Below are positions 43,137 through 51,141 of a DNA stretch of 64,000 bases, one piece after another. The position numbers and the translations under genes were made by a program. Position 1 is the first letter of the stretch. Each line of letters starts with the position of its first letter. Under the pieces are notes generated by a model. It searched no databases and was not told the DNA's origin. It worked only from the letters and a program-made list of their open reading frames with translations. This DNA is from Promicromonosporaceae bacterium (lineage in GTDB: Bacteria; Actinomycetota; Actinomycetes; Actinomycetales; Cellulomonadaceae), in assembly GCA_009783295.1 (NCBI GenBank), contig WRHK01000014.1, positions 1 through 64,000 on the forward strand. Direction: 5' to 3'.

Positions 43137-43568
43137 ATGGCCAACCTCGTGGTGCACTTCGAGATCTACGGCACCGACCCGCAGGTGCTCGTCGACTACT
43201 ACTCGGCGCTCTTCGGCTGGAAGATCGACCGTTACGGCGAGATGGACTACTGGGGCATCGAGACCGGGGACGGCTCGATCCAGAACGCCTCCGGGACGTC
43301 GGGGTGGGGCATCAACGGCGGCATCGGGCCGCGCCAGGGACCGGCCCCGACGCCGGGCAGTCCCGTCACGGGCGCCAACATCGTGGTCGCGGTCGACGAC
43401 GTCGACGGCACGTACGCCAAGGGCATCGAGCTGGGCGGCAGCGAGGCGCTCGCGCCGTCGGACATGCAGGGCGTGGGGCGGCTCGCCTACCTGCTCGACC
43501 CGGACGGCAACCTGTTCGGCTTCCTGTCGCCGCGGTTGTCCGACGGCACGACCGCGATGGGCGGCTGA
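43137..43568 (+). CDS. VOC family protein
   Basis: 143-residue vicinal-oxygen-chelate protein: VVHFEIYGTDPQVLVDYYSALFGW in two runs, then NIVVAVDDVDGTYAKGIELGG and AYLLDPDGNLFGFLSP, the pattern of glyoxalase/bleomycin-resistance-like proteins. Start ATG with AAGGAG upstream. Its stop lies 4 bases from the stop of the convergent nitroreductase gene. No substrate can be assigned. Confidence 0.85.
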   Translation: MANLVVHFEIYGTDPQVLVDYYSALFGWKIDRYGEMDYWGIETGDGSIQNASGTSGWGINGGIGPRQGPAPTPGSPVTGANIVVAVDDVDGTYAKGIELGGSEALAPSDMQGVGRLAYLLDPDGNLFGFLSPRLSDGTTAMGG

Positions 43569-43572
43569 CGGG

Positions 43573-44208
43573 TCACCAGCGTCCCCGGTGGACCACCTCG
43601 TCGAGGGGGCGGCGGGCTCGGCGCGACGTTGAGCCCGCCGCCCCGCCGGCCTCGGAGGGGTGCCCGACGGCGACCACGCCCGTCGGCTCGAGCTCCTGCG
43701 GCACGCCGAACGCGGCGTGGAAGGCGGGCCGCTCCGGGCCGCCGATCCCGAAGAAGCAGGCGCCCAGCCCCAGGTCGACCGCGGTCTGGAGCAGCAGCAG
43801 CGACGCCATGCCGACGTCGACGTGCCAGTACGGGACGGGCCAGCGGGCCTCGTCCTCGGGGGTCCACGACCCCGGGGTGGCCAGGCGCGCGCCGGCCTTG
43901 TCGCGCTCCGCGTAGCGCCGCAGGTAGGCGCCGCGGGACGCCATCGGCACCACGAGCAGCGGCGCTCGGCGCAGGCCGGCGCGCCACTCGGCCATGTCCC
44001 GCGCCGAGGTGGCGGGGGTCGCGGCGGCCCAGAAGCGGTCGCGGTCGGCGGGCGACTCGAGCACCAGGAACGCCCAGCCCTGCGTGAAACCGGCCGACGG
44101 GCCGCGCACGGCGTTCCCGAGCAGCCTGTCCACCTGGGCGGGCGTCAGCGGCTCGTCCGTGAACGACCGCACCATGCGGCGGCGGCGCACCACGTCCTGG
44201 AAGTCCAT
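43573..44208 (-). CDS. Nitroreductase family protein
   Basis: 211-residue FMN-dependent nitroreductase-like protein: DVVRRRRMVRSFTDEPLTPAQVDRLLGNAVRGPSAG (in two runs) is the standard N-terminal FMN-binding segment, and DVGMASLLLLQTAVDLGLGACFFGIGG (two runs) the second. The Arg-rich C-terminus ends RRPLDEVVHRGRW. Similar proteins form the C-terminal half of FbiB in mycobacteria; closeness to cofDC makes an F420 connection possible but unproven. Confidence 0.82.
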   Translation of the reverse strand: MDFQDVVRRRRMVRSFTDEPLTPAQVDRLLGNAVRGPSAGFTQGWAFLVLESPADRDRFWAAATPATSARDMAEWRAGLRRAPLLVVPMASRGAYLRRYAERDKAGARLATPGSWTPEDEARWPVPYWHVDVGMASLLLLQTAVDLGLGACFFGIGGPERPAFHAAFGVPQELEPTGVVAVGHPSEAGGAAGSTSRRARRPLDEVVHRGRW

Positions 44209-44244
44209 GGCGTCAGCGAACCACGCCGGCCCGCGGGGATGCGC

Positions 44245-45195
44245 TCAGCGGGGCCCGGCGACGGGCGGGGCGGGCTCGACGGGCCGCCGCGCCGCCTCGA
44301 CCACGGTCGTGTACCCGAGCGAGTCGTACAGCCCGCGGGCGACGACGTTCCGCTCGAACACGGTGAGGCCCAGCACGCTCAGCCCGCGGGAGCGGCAGAA
44401 GTCGGCGGCAGCATGCATCGCCGCGCGCCCCAGCCCGCGACCGCGCACGGTGGGCCGCAGGTAGAGGTCCTCCACGAACGCCGCGGCGGGCGGCCGCAGC
44501 CCCAGCCACAGCGCACCGACCGTCCCGCCCTCGGCGACGCCGACGACGTCGAGCAGCACCTGCCCGTCCGTGTGCAGGCCGTGCGGCAGCAGGCCGAAGT
44601 ACTCGGTCCGGGAGCGGCGCAGCGCGTCCTCCCAGGTCAGGCCGTCGCCCTGCACCAGCTCGCGGGCGTACTCGTCGATCGCGCTGTCGAGGTAGGCCGA
44701 GAAGCTGGCCTCGGTCATGGGCGTGAGGCGCACGCCCGAGGCGCCGTCGCGGAGGGGGCCCTCGAGCGGCAGCACCATCGTCGCGCTGACGGGGGCGAAC
44801 GCCCCCTCCTCGGCGAGCGCCGCGGTGGTGGGCGCGGCGACCATGCGGTCGAGCACCAGCTGCTTCGCGTCGCCGGCCCGGGCGTGCGTCTCCAGCAGGT
44901 GCAGCAGCCCTGGAGCGGGGGCGTCGACCTCGGCGTCCAGCACCAGCAGGTCGGTGCCCTGGCGCGATGTCCACACCCAGCCGAGCTCGCCGTCGCCGCC
45001 CAGCACCCGGTGCAGGTGGGTGCCGCTCAGCCCCTCGGCCGGCGCGAGCTCGTCCACGGCGGTGCGGGCCTGGGCCGCGGCGGCGCCGTCGTCGGCCCAC
45101 AGCGGGCCGAACTGCCACCGGCGGCGACGCTCCACCTGTACCTTGCGCCACGCCGCGTAGTCGGCAGCCGGGAACGGCAAGAGCTGGAGTGTCAC
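44245..45195 (-). CDS. GNAT-family N-acetyltransferase
   Basis: 316 residues. The C-terminal half (about 160-305) has the acetyl-CoA-binding motif VRGRGLGRAAMHAAADFCRSRGL (two runs) and ERNVVARGLYDSLGYTTV typical of GNAT enzymes; the N-terminal half may be a degenerate second GNAT domain. Start at GTG 45195 is favoured because TAGTCT lies 7 bases upstream, the layout of leaderless genes here; GTG 45219 is possible. Acceptor unknown. Confidence 0.75.
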   Translation of the reverse strand: MTLQLLPFPAADYAAWRKVQVERRRRWQFGPLWADDGAAAAQARTAVDELAPAEGLSGTHLHRVLGGDGELGWVWTSRQGTDLLVLDAEVDAPAPGLLHLLETHARAGDAKQLVLDRMVAAPTTAALAEEGAFAPVSATMVLPLEGPLRDGASGVRLTPMTEASFSAYLDSAIDEYARELVQGDGLTWEDALRRSRTEYFGLLPHGLHTDGQVLLDVVGVAEGGTVGALWLGLRPPAAAFVEDLYLRPTVRGRGLGRAAMHAAADFCRSRGLSVLGLTVFERNVVARGLYDSLGYTTVVEAARRPVEPAPPVAGPR

Positions 45196-45264
45196 GCCCG
45201 GCAGACTACGTGCCTTCACGGAACTGACCGAATTTCCACCCGCTACCGTCTTGACACGCGGGCC

Positions 45265-48200
45265 TCAGAGGCGCTCGGCGATGACCTCCACGAGCGCCTT
45301 GCCCTCGATGCCGGCGAGCTGCACGGCCTGTGTGCGGCACGAGAACCCGTCGGCCAGGTACTCGGTGCCCTCCTCTGCCTTGCGCAGGGCGGGCAGCAGA
45401 GCGTTCTCGGCCACGGCGACCGACACGTCGTAGTGGCCCTTCTGCATGCCGAAGTTGCCCGCGAGGCCGCAGCAGCCGGCCAGCACCTCGATGGTGGCGC
45501 CGCCGTCGCGCAGCAGCTTCTCGTCGGCCTGGTAGCCCATCACCGAGTGGTGGTGGCAGTGCGGCTGCACCACGGCGGTGAGGTCCGAGAGGTCCGGCAT
45601 CGACCAGCCCGAGTCGGCCGCCGGAGCGGTCTCGGGCTCGGTGAGCAGCTCCGCGAGCGTGCGCGTGGCCGCGGCGACGGCCGCCGCGCGCGGGTCCTCG
45701 GGGAACAGGTCGAGCAGGTCGGAGCGCAGCACTGCGGTGCACGACGGCTCCAGGCCCAGGATCGGGATGCCGTTCACGGCGTACGGGCCCAGCACCTTGA
45801 GCAGGTTGTCGAGCCGGCGGCGGGCGCCGTCGAGCTGGCCCGTGGAGATCCACGTGAGGCCGCAGCACGCCTCCTCGTCGGGCACGATCACGTCGTAGCC
45901 CGCGGCGGTGAGCACGCGGACGGCGGCCTGCGGCACGGACGGCGCCATGGCGTCGCTGAACGAGTCGGTCCACAGCACGACCTGGGGCCGCTCGCCGGCG
46001 ACCGGGGGCTTGCCGGGCTCCTGGCGGTGGACCAGCCCCGGCACGCCGTTCGTGCCGCCGCCGCGCTTCCACCAGGTGCGGAACGGGACGTCCGCGAACG
46101 TCATCATCTGGCGGCGCGTGTCCATGCCACCCATCCACAGCACGGCCTTGGCGATCGGGCGCACCCCGAGCACCTTGTTGACGAGCGGCGCGAACGGCCC
46201 GATCAGGCGGGTCCAGCGCGGCAGCCAGCCGAGCACGTAGTGGTCCACCGGGCGCAGGCGGCCCTTGTAGGTGCGGTGCAGCACCTCCGACTTGTACTGG
46301 GCCATGTCGACGCCCGCCGGGCAGTCGGCCGAGCACGCCTTGCAGCTCAGGCACAGGTCGAGCGACTGACGCACCTCCGGCGCGCTGAGCCCGCCGATCA
46401 GGGTGCCGTTGACGGCGTCCTGCAGCACGCGGGCGCGGCCACGCGTCACGTCCTTCTCGTCCTTGGTGGCCTGGTAGCTGGGGCACATGAAGCCGCCCGA
46501 GCCGTGGTTGTCCGCGCGGCACTTGCCCACACCCACGCAGCGGTGGACCGCCGTCGTCAGGTCGTGGTGGTCGTGCGCGAACGAGAAGCCGGCATAGCCC
46601 GCCTTCTTCTCGATGCCGTGCAGGTGCCCGCCGTCGCGGGAGCCGCCGTCACGCGTGTCGACCGGGCGGCGTGACGGCGTCGGCCGGGCCGCCGGGCGGC
46701 GCAGGTGCGCGTCCACGGCGTCGGGGCGCACGACGACGCCCGGGTTCAGCACGTCCTCCGGGTCGAACAGCGCCTTGAACCGCTCCAGCAGCGCGATCGC
46801 CTCGGAGCTGTACATGAGGGGCAGCAGCTCGGAGCGGGCGCGGCCGTCGCCGTGCTCGCCCGACAGGGAGCCGCCGTACCGGCCCACCAGCTCGGCCGCC
46901 TCCGTCATGAACGTGCGCAGCACCGACCCGGACGCCTCGAGCGGGATGTCGATGCGCAGGTGCACGCAGCCGTCGCCGAAGTGCCCGTAGGGCAGGCCGT
47001 CGACGCCGTAGCGCTCCATGAGCGCGTCGAGGTCGCGCAGGTAGGCGCCCAGCTTGGCCGGGGGCACCGCCGAGTCCTCCCACCCGGGCCAGGCCTGCTC
47101 GCCGGCAGGCGTGCGGCCGGCCAGGCCGGCGCCGTCGGCGCGGATCTGCCACATCTTGGTGGCCTCGGGGCCCGCCGGGTGGATCTGCGACGCCGGCGCG
47201 GTGCTGGCGGCCACGACGGCCTCCGCGTTGCGCTGCGCCTCCTCCTGCGTGGCGCCCGACACCTCGATCATGAGCCAGCCGGCGCCCTCGGGCAGCGGCG
47301 GCACGGCGTCCGCGCCGCGGGCCTTGCGCACGACGTCGACCAGGCGCGCGTCGAGGCCCTCGATGGCCAGCGGGGCCGTCCCGTCGGCCTGCGACCCGAC
47401 GGCCAGCAGGGCGGGCACGTCGTCGGCCGCCGACGGCATGTCGGGGTAGCCGAGCACGACCAGGGTGGGCTTCTGCGGCAGCGGCACCAGGCGGAGCGTG
47501 GCCTCGAGCACCGTGACGCACGTGCCCTCGGTGCCCACGAGCGCCTTGGCGAGGTCGGAGCCGTTCTCCGGCAGCAGGTGTTCCAGCGAGTAGCCGGACA
47601 CCTGGCGGCCGAACGTGCCGAACTCCGTGCGGATGAGCGCGAGGTTCTCGCGCACCAGCTCCTTGAGGCCCGGCACGGCCGTGAAGTCCGGGTCGCCCGC
47701 GGCGGCCGTGAAGCGGCGCCCGCGCCCGTCGACGACGTCGAGGGAGATCACGTTGTCGGCCGTGCGGCCGTAGGCGACGGCGTGCGGGCCGCACGCGTTG
47801 TTGCCGATCATGCCGCCCAGCGTCGCCCGGTTCTGCGTCGACGGGTCGGGCCCGAAGCGCAGCCCGTGCGGGGCCGCGGCCTGCTGCAGCGTCGACATGA
47901 CGGTGCCGGGCTGCACGACGGCGGTCGCCTGCTCGGCGTCGACCTCGACCACCTGGTTGAGGTAGCGGGAGAAGTCGATCACGGCGCCCGGGCCGACGGC
48001 GTTGCCGGCCACGCTGGTGCCCGCGCCGCGCGCGGTGACGGGCACCTTGAGCTCGCGCAGCACCTCGAGCGCGGCGACGAGCTCGCCCTGCGTGCGGGGC
48101 AGCACCACGACGTCGGGCACCACGCGGTAGTTCGAGGCGTCGGTGGAGTACTCGGCCCGGCGGCGGGCGGCCGTGTCGACGGACTCCGGCCGCACGACCG

Positions 48201-48327
48201 TCCGCAGCGCCTTCGCGACCGCCTCGCGCGCCTCGGCGGCGGCCCGTTCCGCCTCGACGACGCCACCCCCGTCGACGGCGGGCTCGGGAGCGGTCTGGTT
48301 CTCGGCGGAGGTCAGCGGTCCAGGCAC
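45265..48327 (-). CDS. FAD-binding and Fe-S-binding oxidoreductase (fused D-lactate/glycolate-type dehydrogenase)
   Basis: 1020-residue fusion of a GlcD-like FAD oxidase and a GlcF-like Fe-S protein. The first part (about 45-560) has the PCMH FAD-binding segment PVTARGAGTSVAGNAVGPG and GGMIGNNACGPHAVAYGRTADNV in two runs, and the C-terminal cap HGDGRARSELL. The second part has ferredoxin-like cysteines (CVGVGKCRADN..GGFMCPSY and CLSCKACSADCPAGVD) and two CCG-type domains (EEACCGLTW, LAGCCGLAGNFG). Such enzymes oxidise D-lactate or 2-hydroxy acids and pass electrons to the membrane. The gene upstream on the same strand is separated by repeat array 3. Confidence 0.9.
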   Translation of the reverse strand: MPGPLTSAENQTAPEPAVDGGGVVEAERAAAEAREAVAKALRTVVRPESVDTAARRRAEYSTDASNYRVVPDVVVLPRTQGELVAALEVLRELKVPVTARGAGTSVAGNAVGPGAVIDFSRYLNQVVEVDAEQATAVVQPGTVMSTLQQAAAPHGLRFGPDPSTQNRATLGGMIGNNACGPHAVAYGRTADNVISLDVVDGRGRRFTAAAGDPDFTAVPGLKELVRENLALIRTEFGTFGRQVSGYSLEHLLPENGSDLAKALVGTEGTCVTVLEATLRLVPLPQKPTLVVLGYPDMPSAADDVPALLAVGSQADGTAPLAIEGLDARLVDVVRKARGADAVPPLPEGAGWLMIEVSGATQEEAQRNAEAVVAASTAPASQIHPAGPEATKMWQIRADGAGLAGRTPAGEQAWPGWEDSAVPPAKLGAYLRDLDALMERYGVDGLPYGHFGDGCVHLRIDIPLEASGSVLRTFMTEAAELVGRYGGSLSGEHGDGRARSELLPLMYSSEAIALLERFKALFDPEDVLNPGVVVRPDAVDAHLRRPAARPTPSRRPVDTRDGGSRDGGHLHGIEKKAGYAGFSFAHDHHDLTTAVHRCVGVGKCRADNHGSGGFMCPSYQATKDEKDVTRGRARVLQDAVNGTLIGGLSAPEVRQSLDLCLSCKACSADCPAGVDMAQYKSEVLHRTYKGRLRPVDHYVLGWLPRWTRLIGPFAPLVNKVLGVRPIAKAVLWMGGMDTRRQMMTFADVPFRTWWKRGGGTNGVPGLVHRQEPGKPPVAGERPQVVLWTDSFSDAMAPSVPQAAVRVLTAAGYDVIVPDEEACCGLTWISTGQLDGARRRLDNLLKVLGPYAVNGIPILGLEPSCTAVLRSDLLDLFPEDPRAAAVAAATRTLAELLTEPETAPAADSGWSMPDLSDLTAVVQPHCHHHSVMGYQADEKLLRDGGATIEVLAGCCGLAGNFGMQKGHYDVSVAVAENALLPALRKAEEGTEYLADGFSCRTQAVQLAGIEGKALVEVIAERL

Positions 48328-48390
48328 GGCCCGATTCTTGCACCCGCCGCGCTCGCAGGCGGGTGAAGGGCGCGCAAACGAGACTCCCCC

Positions 48391-48530
48391 CGCGAGATAG
48401 ATCGCTGCCGCGCGAGATAGAGCGTCCTGACGCGAGTTAGGCCCCCGGCCCGCGAGATAGAGCGCGCCCGCGCTCTATCTCGCGGGGTTGCGCACTATCT
48501 CGCGGGCCGGGGCTCTATCTCGCGGGGTGT
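48391..48530. repeat. 20-base phased repeat array 3, two orientations
   Basis: Seven units exactly 20 bases apart: 48391, 48411, 48431 and 48451 carry CGCGAGATAGAGC-type cores (one is CGCGAGTTAGGC), then 48471, 48491 and 48511 carry the reverse complement (GCTCTATCTCGCGG). The phase holds across the switch in orientation. The array fills most of the gap between the OsmC gene and the start of the dehydrogenase gene. Confidence 0.93.
48449..48486. repeat. Perfect 18-base inverted repeat at the centre of array 3
   Basis: The last direct unit and the first inverted unit form an 18-base perfect stem (CCCGCGAGATAGAGCGCG and its complement) separated by only two bases. As RNA it would be a very stable hairpin 53 bases or more downstream of the OsmC stop, so it may terminate that transcript. 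Confidence 0.8.
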
Positions 48531-48538
48531 CAGGGGCC

Positions 48539-48982
48539 TCAGCCCTCGAACGTCACGTCCAGGGTGACCTCGGCGACGCCCGCGAGCGCCTTGGAGACCG
48601 GGCAGTTCTTCTTGGCGCTCTCGGCGGCGGCCTTGAAGCCCGCCTCGTCGAGGCCCGCGGCGTAGCCCACGACCTTGAGCGTGATCCGGGGGATGCGGAA
48701 CCCGCCCGCCGGGTCCGGCCCGAGCGTGACGTCGGCCGTGACCTCGACCTGCTCCGGCGTGCCACCGGCGGCCGCGATGTCGGCGGAGAACTGCATCGCG
48801 AAGCACGCGGAGTGGGCGGCAGCGATGAGCTCCTCGGGGCTCGTGAAGCCCTCGGCGTCGTCGGCGGCGCGGCGCGGGAACGAGACGTCGAACGTCGCGG
48901 CGCCGGAGCTCGAGAGCTCGACCTGGCCCGAGCCCTGCTCGAGCGTGCCGTTCCAGGCGGTGCGTGCGGTGCGGATGGGCAT
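48539..48982 (-). CDS. OsmC family peroxiredoxin-like protein
   Basis: 147-residue OsmC/Ohr-type protein that reduces organic peroxides using two cysteines. The family pattern is clear: TARTAWNGTLEQGSG, FTSPEELIAAAHSACFAMQFS (two runs, first Cys) and SAKKNCPVSKALAG (second Cys). The closest group is OsmC. ATG start with AGGAG upstream. It is followed on the minus strand by repeat array 3. Confidence 0.9.
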   Translation of the reverse strand: MPIRTARTAWNGTLEQGSGQVELSSSGAATFDVSFPRRAADDAEGFTSPEELIAAAHSACFAMQFSADIAAAGGTPEQVEVTADVTLGPDPAGGFRIPRITLKVVGYAAGLDEAGFKAAAESAKKNCPVSKALAGVAEVTLDVTFEG

Positions 48983-49096
48983 GACCTGCTCCTTCGTGAC
49001 AAGGAGGTCGCCGTCGCGGGCCGACGGCGCCAGGTAAGCAACGTAGCGCAGGGCTCGCCCGCCGGGGCAGGCGGCCCGGGTGTGCGTTCCGTCCGT

Positions 49097-49118
49097 TTTC
49101 ATCCCCCATTCACCCTTC
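49097..49118 (+). promoter_or_regulatory. PhoP-box-like pair before the DUF4012 gene
   Basis: Two adjacent 11-base units on the plus strand, TTTCATCCCCC and ATTCACCCTTC, ending about 30 bases before the TAGCGT box at 49149-49154. This matches where PhoP boxes sit when they replace the -35 element. Confidence 0.45.
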
Positions 49119-49148
49119 CGGGGCGCTGACGGGCACCGCCCGCGCCCC

Positions 49149-49154
49149 TAGCGT
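49149..49154 (+). promoter_or_regulatory. -10 element of a probable leaderless promoter
   Basis: TAGCGT is followed after 6 bases by GTG at 49161 and no ribosome site is present. Confidence 0.5.
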
Positions 49155-49160
49155 GAAGCG

Positions 49161-50996
49161 GTGTCGTCTGTGCCCGTCGCCCGCCGTGTGACGCTCGCCG
49201 TGCTGGTCGCCCTGCTGCTGGGCGTCGTCGTGGCGGCCGCCCTGGTCGCGAACGACGCCCTCGCGGCCCGGCAGGCGCTCACCGCCGCCGCCGACCGCGT
49301 CCCGGCCCTCGAGGCTGCGCTCACCGCCGACGGCGACAAGGCCGCGACCCCCGCCCTGACCGCCGAGCTCGCGGCGTTCCAGCGCGACGCGCACGCCGCA
49401 AAGGTCCGCTCGGACGGCCCGCTGTGGTGGCTGGCCGGCAGGCTCCCGGCGGTGGGCCCGGACCTCGATGCCGTCACCCGCATCTCCGCGACCCTCGACG
49501 GCCTCGCCAGCCAGGTGGCGCCCGCGCTGCTCGACGCCCGCGCGGCGGTCTCCCGCACGGGCCGGTCCGCGGACGGCGCCGTCGACGTGTCGGCCCTGAG
49601 CGCCCTGGCGGACCGGGTGTCCGCGGCGCACGCCGAGGTCACGGCGTCGCAGGCCAGCCTGGCGCGCGTGGACGGCTCCGCGCTGATCCCCGCGATCGCG
49701 ACCCCGTGGGCCCAGCTGCGCAGCCAGCTCGACGACGTCGCCGTCGCCGTGACCAGCGTCGACCGCGCCACCACGCTCGTGCCCGCGATGATCGGCGCGG
49801 ACGGCCCGCGCACCTACCTGGTCCTGGCCATGACCAACGCCGAGCTGCGGTCCGGCGGCGGTGTGCCCGGTGCGGTGCTGCTCGTCAAGGCCGACCGCGG
49901 CAAGGTCTCCGTGGTCAAGGAGGTCGCGGGCGTGGACCTGGGCCCGTTCCAGCCCGTCGCGAAGCTCGACCCGGAGTCCCAGGCCGTGTTCTCGCAGCGC
50001 CCGGCCACGTTCGTCCAGGACGTCACGGAGACGCCCGAGTTCCCGACGTCGGCGCAGCTCGCGGCCGCGATGTGGGCCAAGGCCGAGGGCGACAAGGTCG
50101 ACGGCGTCATCGCCACCGACCCGGTCGCGCTGTCCTACCTGCTCAAGGTCACCGGGCCGGTCGACGTGCCCGTCCCGGACTCCGCGCAGGTCGTCACCCT
50201 CTCTGCCGACGACGCCGTCCCCGTGCTCGAGCACGACGTCTACGCCGGCATGAACCTGGCCGCCCACCAGGCGGACGCGTTCTTCGGCTCCGTGGTCAGC
50301 GCCGCCGCCGCGCGCCTCACGGACGCCCACGCCGACCCCGCCGCGCTGGTCGCCGCCCTGGCCCAGGGCGCCGCCGAGCACCGCGTGCTCGTGTGGTCGG
50401 CGCGCCCGGCAGAGGAGAAGCTGCTGGCCGCCACCGTAGTGGGCGGGGCGTTCCTGAGCTCACCCCGCGCGGCCGACGCCGTCGGCGTCTTCGTCGACGA
50501 CTCCATCGCCGGGAAGATGAGCTGGTACCTCGACTCGAAGGTCGAGCTGGTGCAGTCGCAGTGCACGCCCGCGGGCCGCGTCGACACCATCGACGTCACC
50601 CTGAAGAACACCGCGCCGGCCGACGCCGGGGCGACGCTCCCCTGGTACGTGGCGGGCATCCCCGACGGCACCTTCACCCCGGGCGACCTGCGCCTGGTGC
50701 TGCGCGCCGTCGGGCCCCAGGGGTCGCCGACGCCGCGGCTCGGGCGCGACGGCCACGTGTTCGGCATGGACACCTACCCGCTGGCGGGCCGCTCGATCGC
50801 CTCGGGCACCATCACGCTCGCCCCGGGGCAGTCGACCACCGTCCAGGTGCAGGCCCTCGCCTCGCACTCCACGAGCCTCGGCGGCGGCCCCCAGCCCACC
50901 GGGACGCTCGACATCTGGTCGACCCCCACGGCCCGTTCCGGCGGCCTCCAGACCGTCCCGGCGGCCGTGTGCCCCACCGGCGGCGCCGACTGGTGA
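49161..50996 (+). CDS. DUF4012 domain-containing membrane-anchored protein
   Basis: 611 residues: an N-terminal membrane anchor (about 9-30), an Ala-rich helical region (about 35-200), then the DUF4012 domain around TYLVLAMTNAELRSGGGVPGAVLLV (two runs), with KVDGVIATDPVALSYLLKVTGPV (two runs). DUF4012 proteins are extracytoplasmic and often sit in polysaccharide or cell-surface loci; the molecular role is unknown. It is followed, in the same direction, by the LPRTG protein with its own upstream repeats. Both carry PhoP-box-like repeats, suggesting joint control with the pst locus. Confidence 0.85.
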   Translation: MSSVPVARRVTLAVLVALLLGVVVAAALVANDALAARQALTAAADRVPALEAALTADGDKAATPALTAELAAFQRDAHAAKVRSDGPLWWLAGRLPAVGPDLDAVTRISATLDGLASQVAPALLDARAAVSRTGRSADGAVDVSALSALADRVSAAHAEVTASQASLARVDGSALIPAIATPWAQLRSQLDDVAVAVTSVDRATTLVPAMIGADGPRTYLVLAMTNAELRSGGGVPGAVLLVKADRGKVSVVKEVAGVDLGPFQPVAKLDPESQAVFSQRPATFVQDVTETPEFPTSAQLAAAMWAKAEGDKVDGVIATDPVALSYLLKVTGPVDVPVPDSAQVVTLSADDAVPVLEHDVYAGMNLAAHQADAFFGSVVSAAAARLTDAHADPAALVAALAQGAAEHRVLVWSARPAEEKLLAATVVGGAFLSSPRAADAVGVFVDDSIAGKMSWYLDSKVELVQSQCTPAGRVDTIDVTLKNTAPADAGATLPWYVAGIPDGTFTPGDLRLVLRAVGPQGSPTPRLGRDGHVFGMDTYPLAGRSIASGTITLAPGQSTTVQVQALASHSTSLGGGPQPTGTLDIWSTPTARSGGLQTVPAAVCPTGGADW

Positions 50997-51004
50997 CGAC
51001 CAGC

Positions 51005-51037
51005 GGGTGACGTCCGGGTGACCTCCGGGTGAAACCG
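51005..51037 (-). promoter_or_regulatory. Three 11-base direct repeats (PhoP-box-like) before the LPRTG gene
   Basis: GGGTGACGTCC, GGGTGACCTCC and GGGTGAAACCG are perfectly phased at 11 bases on the plus strand, which reads GTCACCC-type on the minus strand. The orientation is opposite to the downstream gene, but phasing and core match the boxes of the pst locus. Two plus-strand TCACC motifs follow at 51042 and 51054. Confidence 0.5.
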
Positions 51038-51141
51038 TGCCTCACCTGGGGTTTCACCCCCGCCAGGGGATTTCCTGCCACGACGCCTGCCCCTAGCGTG
51101 TCCGATGCACCGTGTCCAGGAAACGTCGATCGGGGACAGTC

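Noticed and set aside
48391-48530. CRISPR-like regular repeats
   Set aside because: The unit is only 20 bases in total with no long unique spacers, both orientations occur in one array, and no cas genes are nearby.
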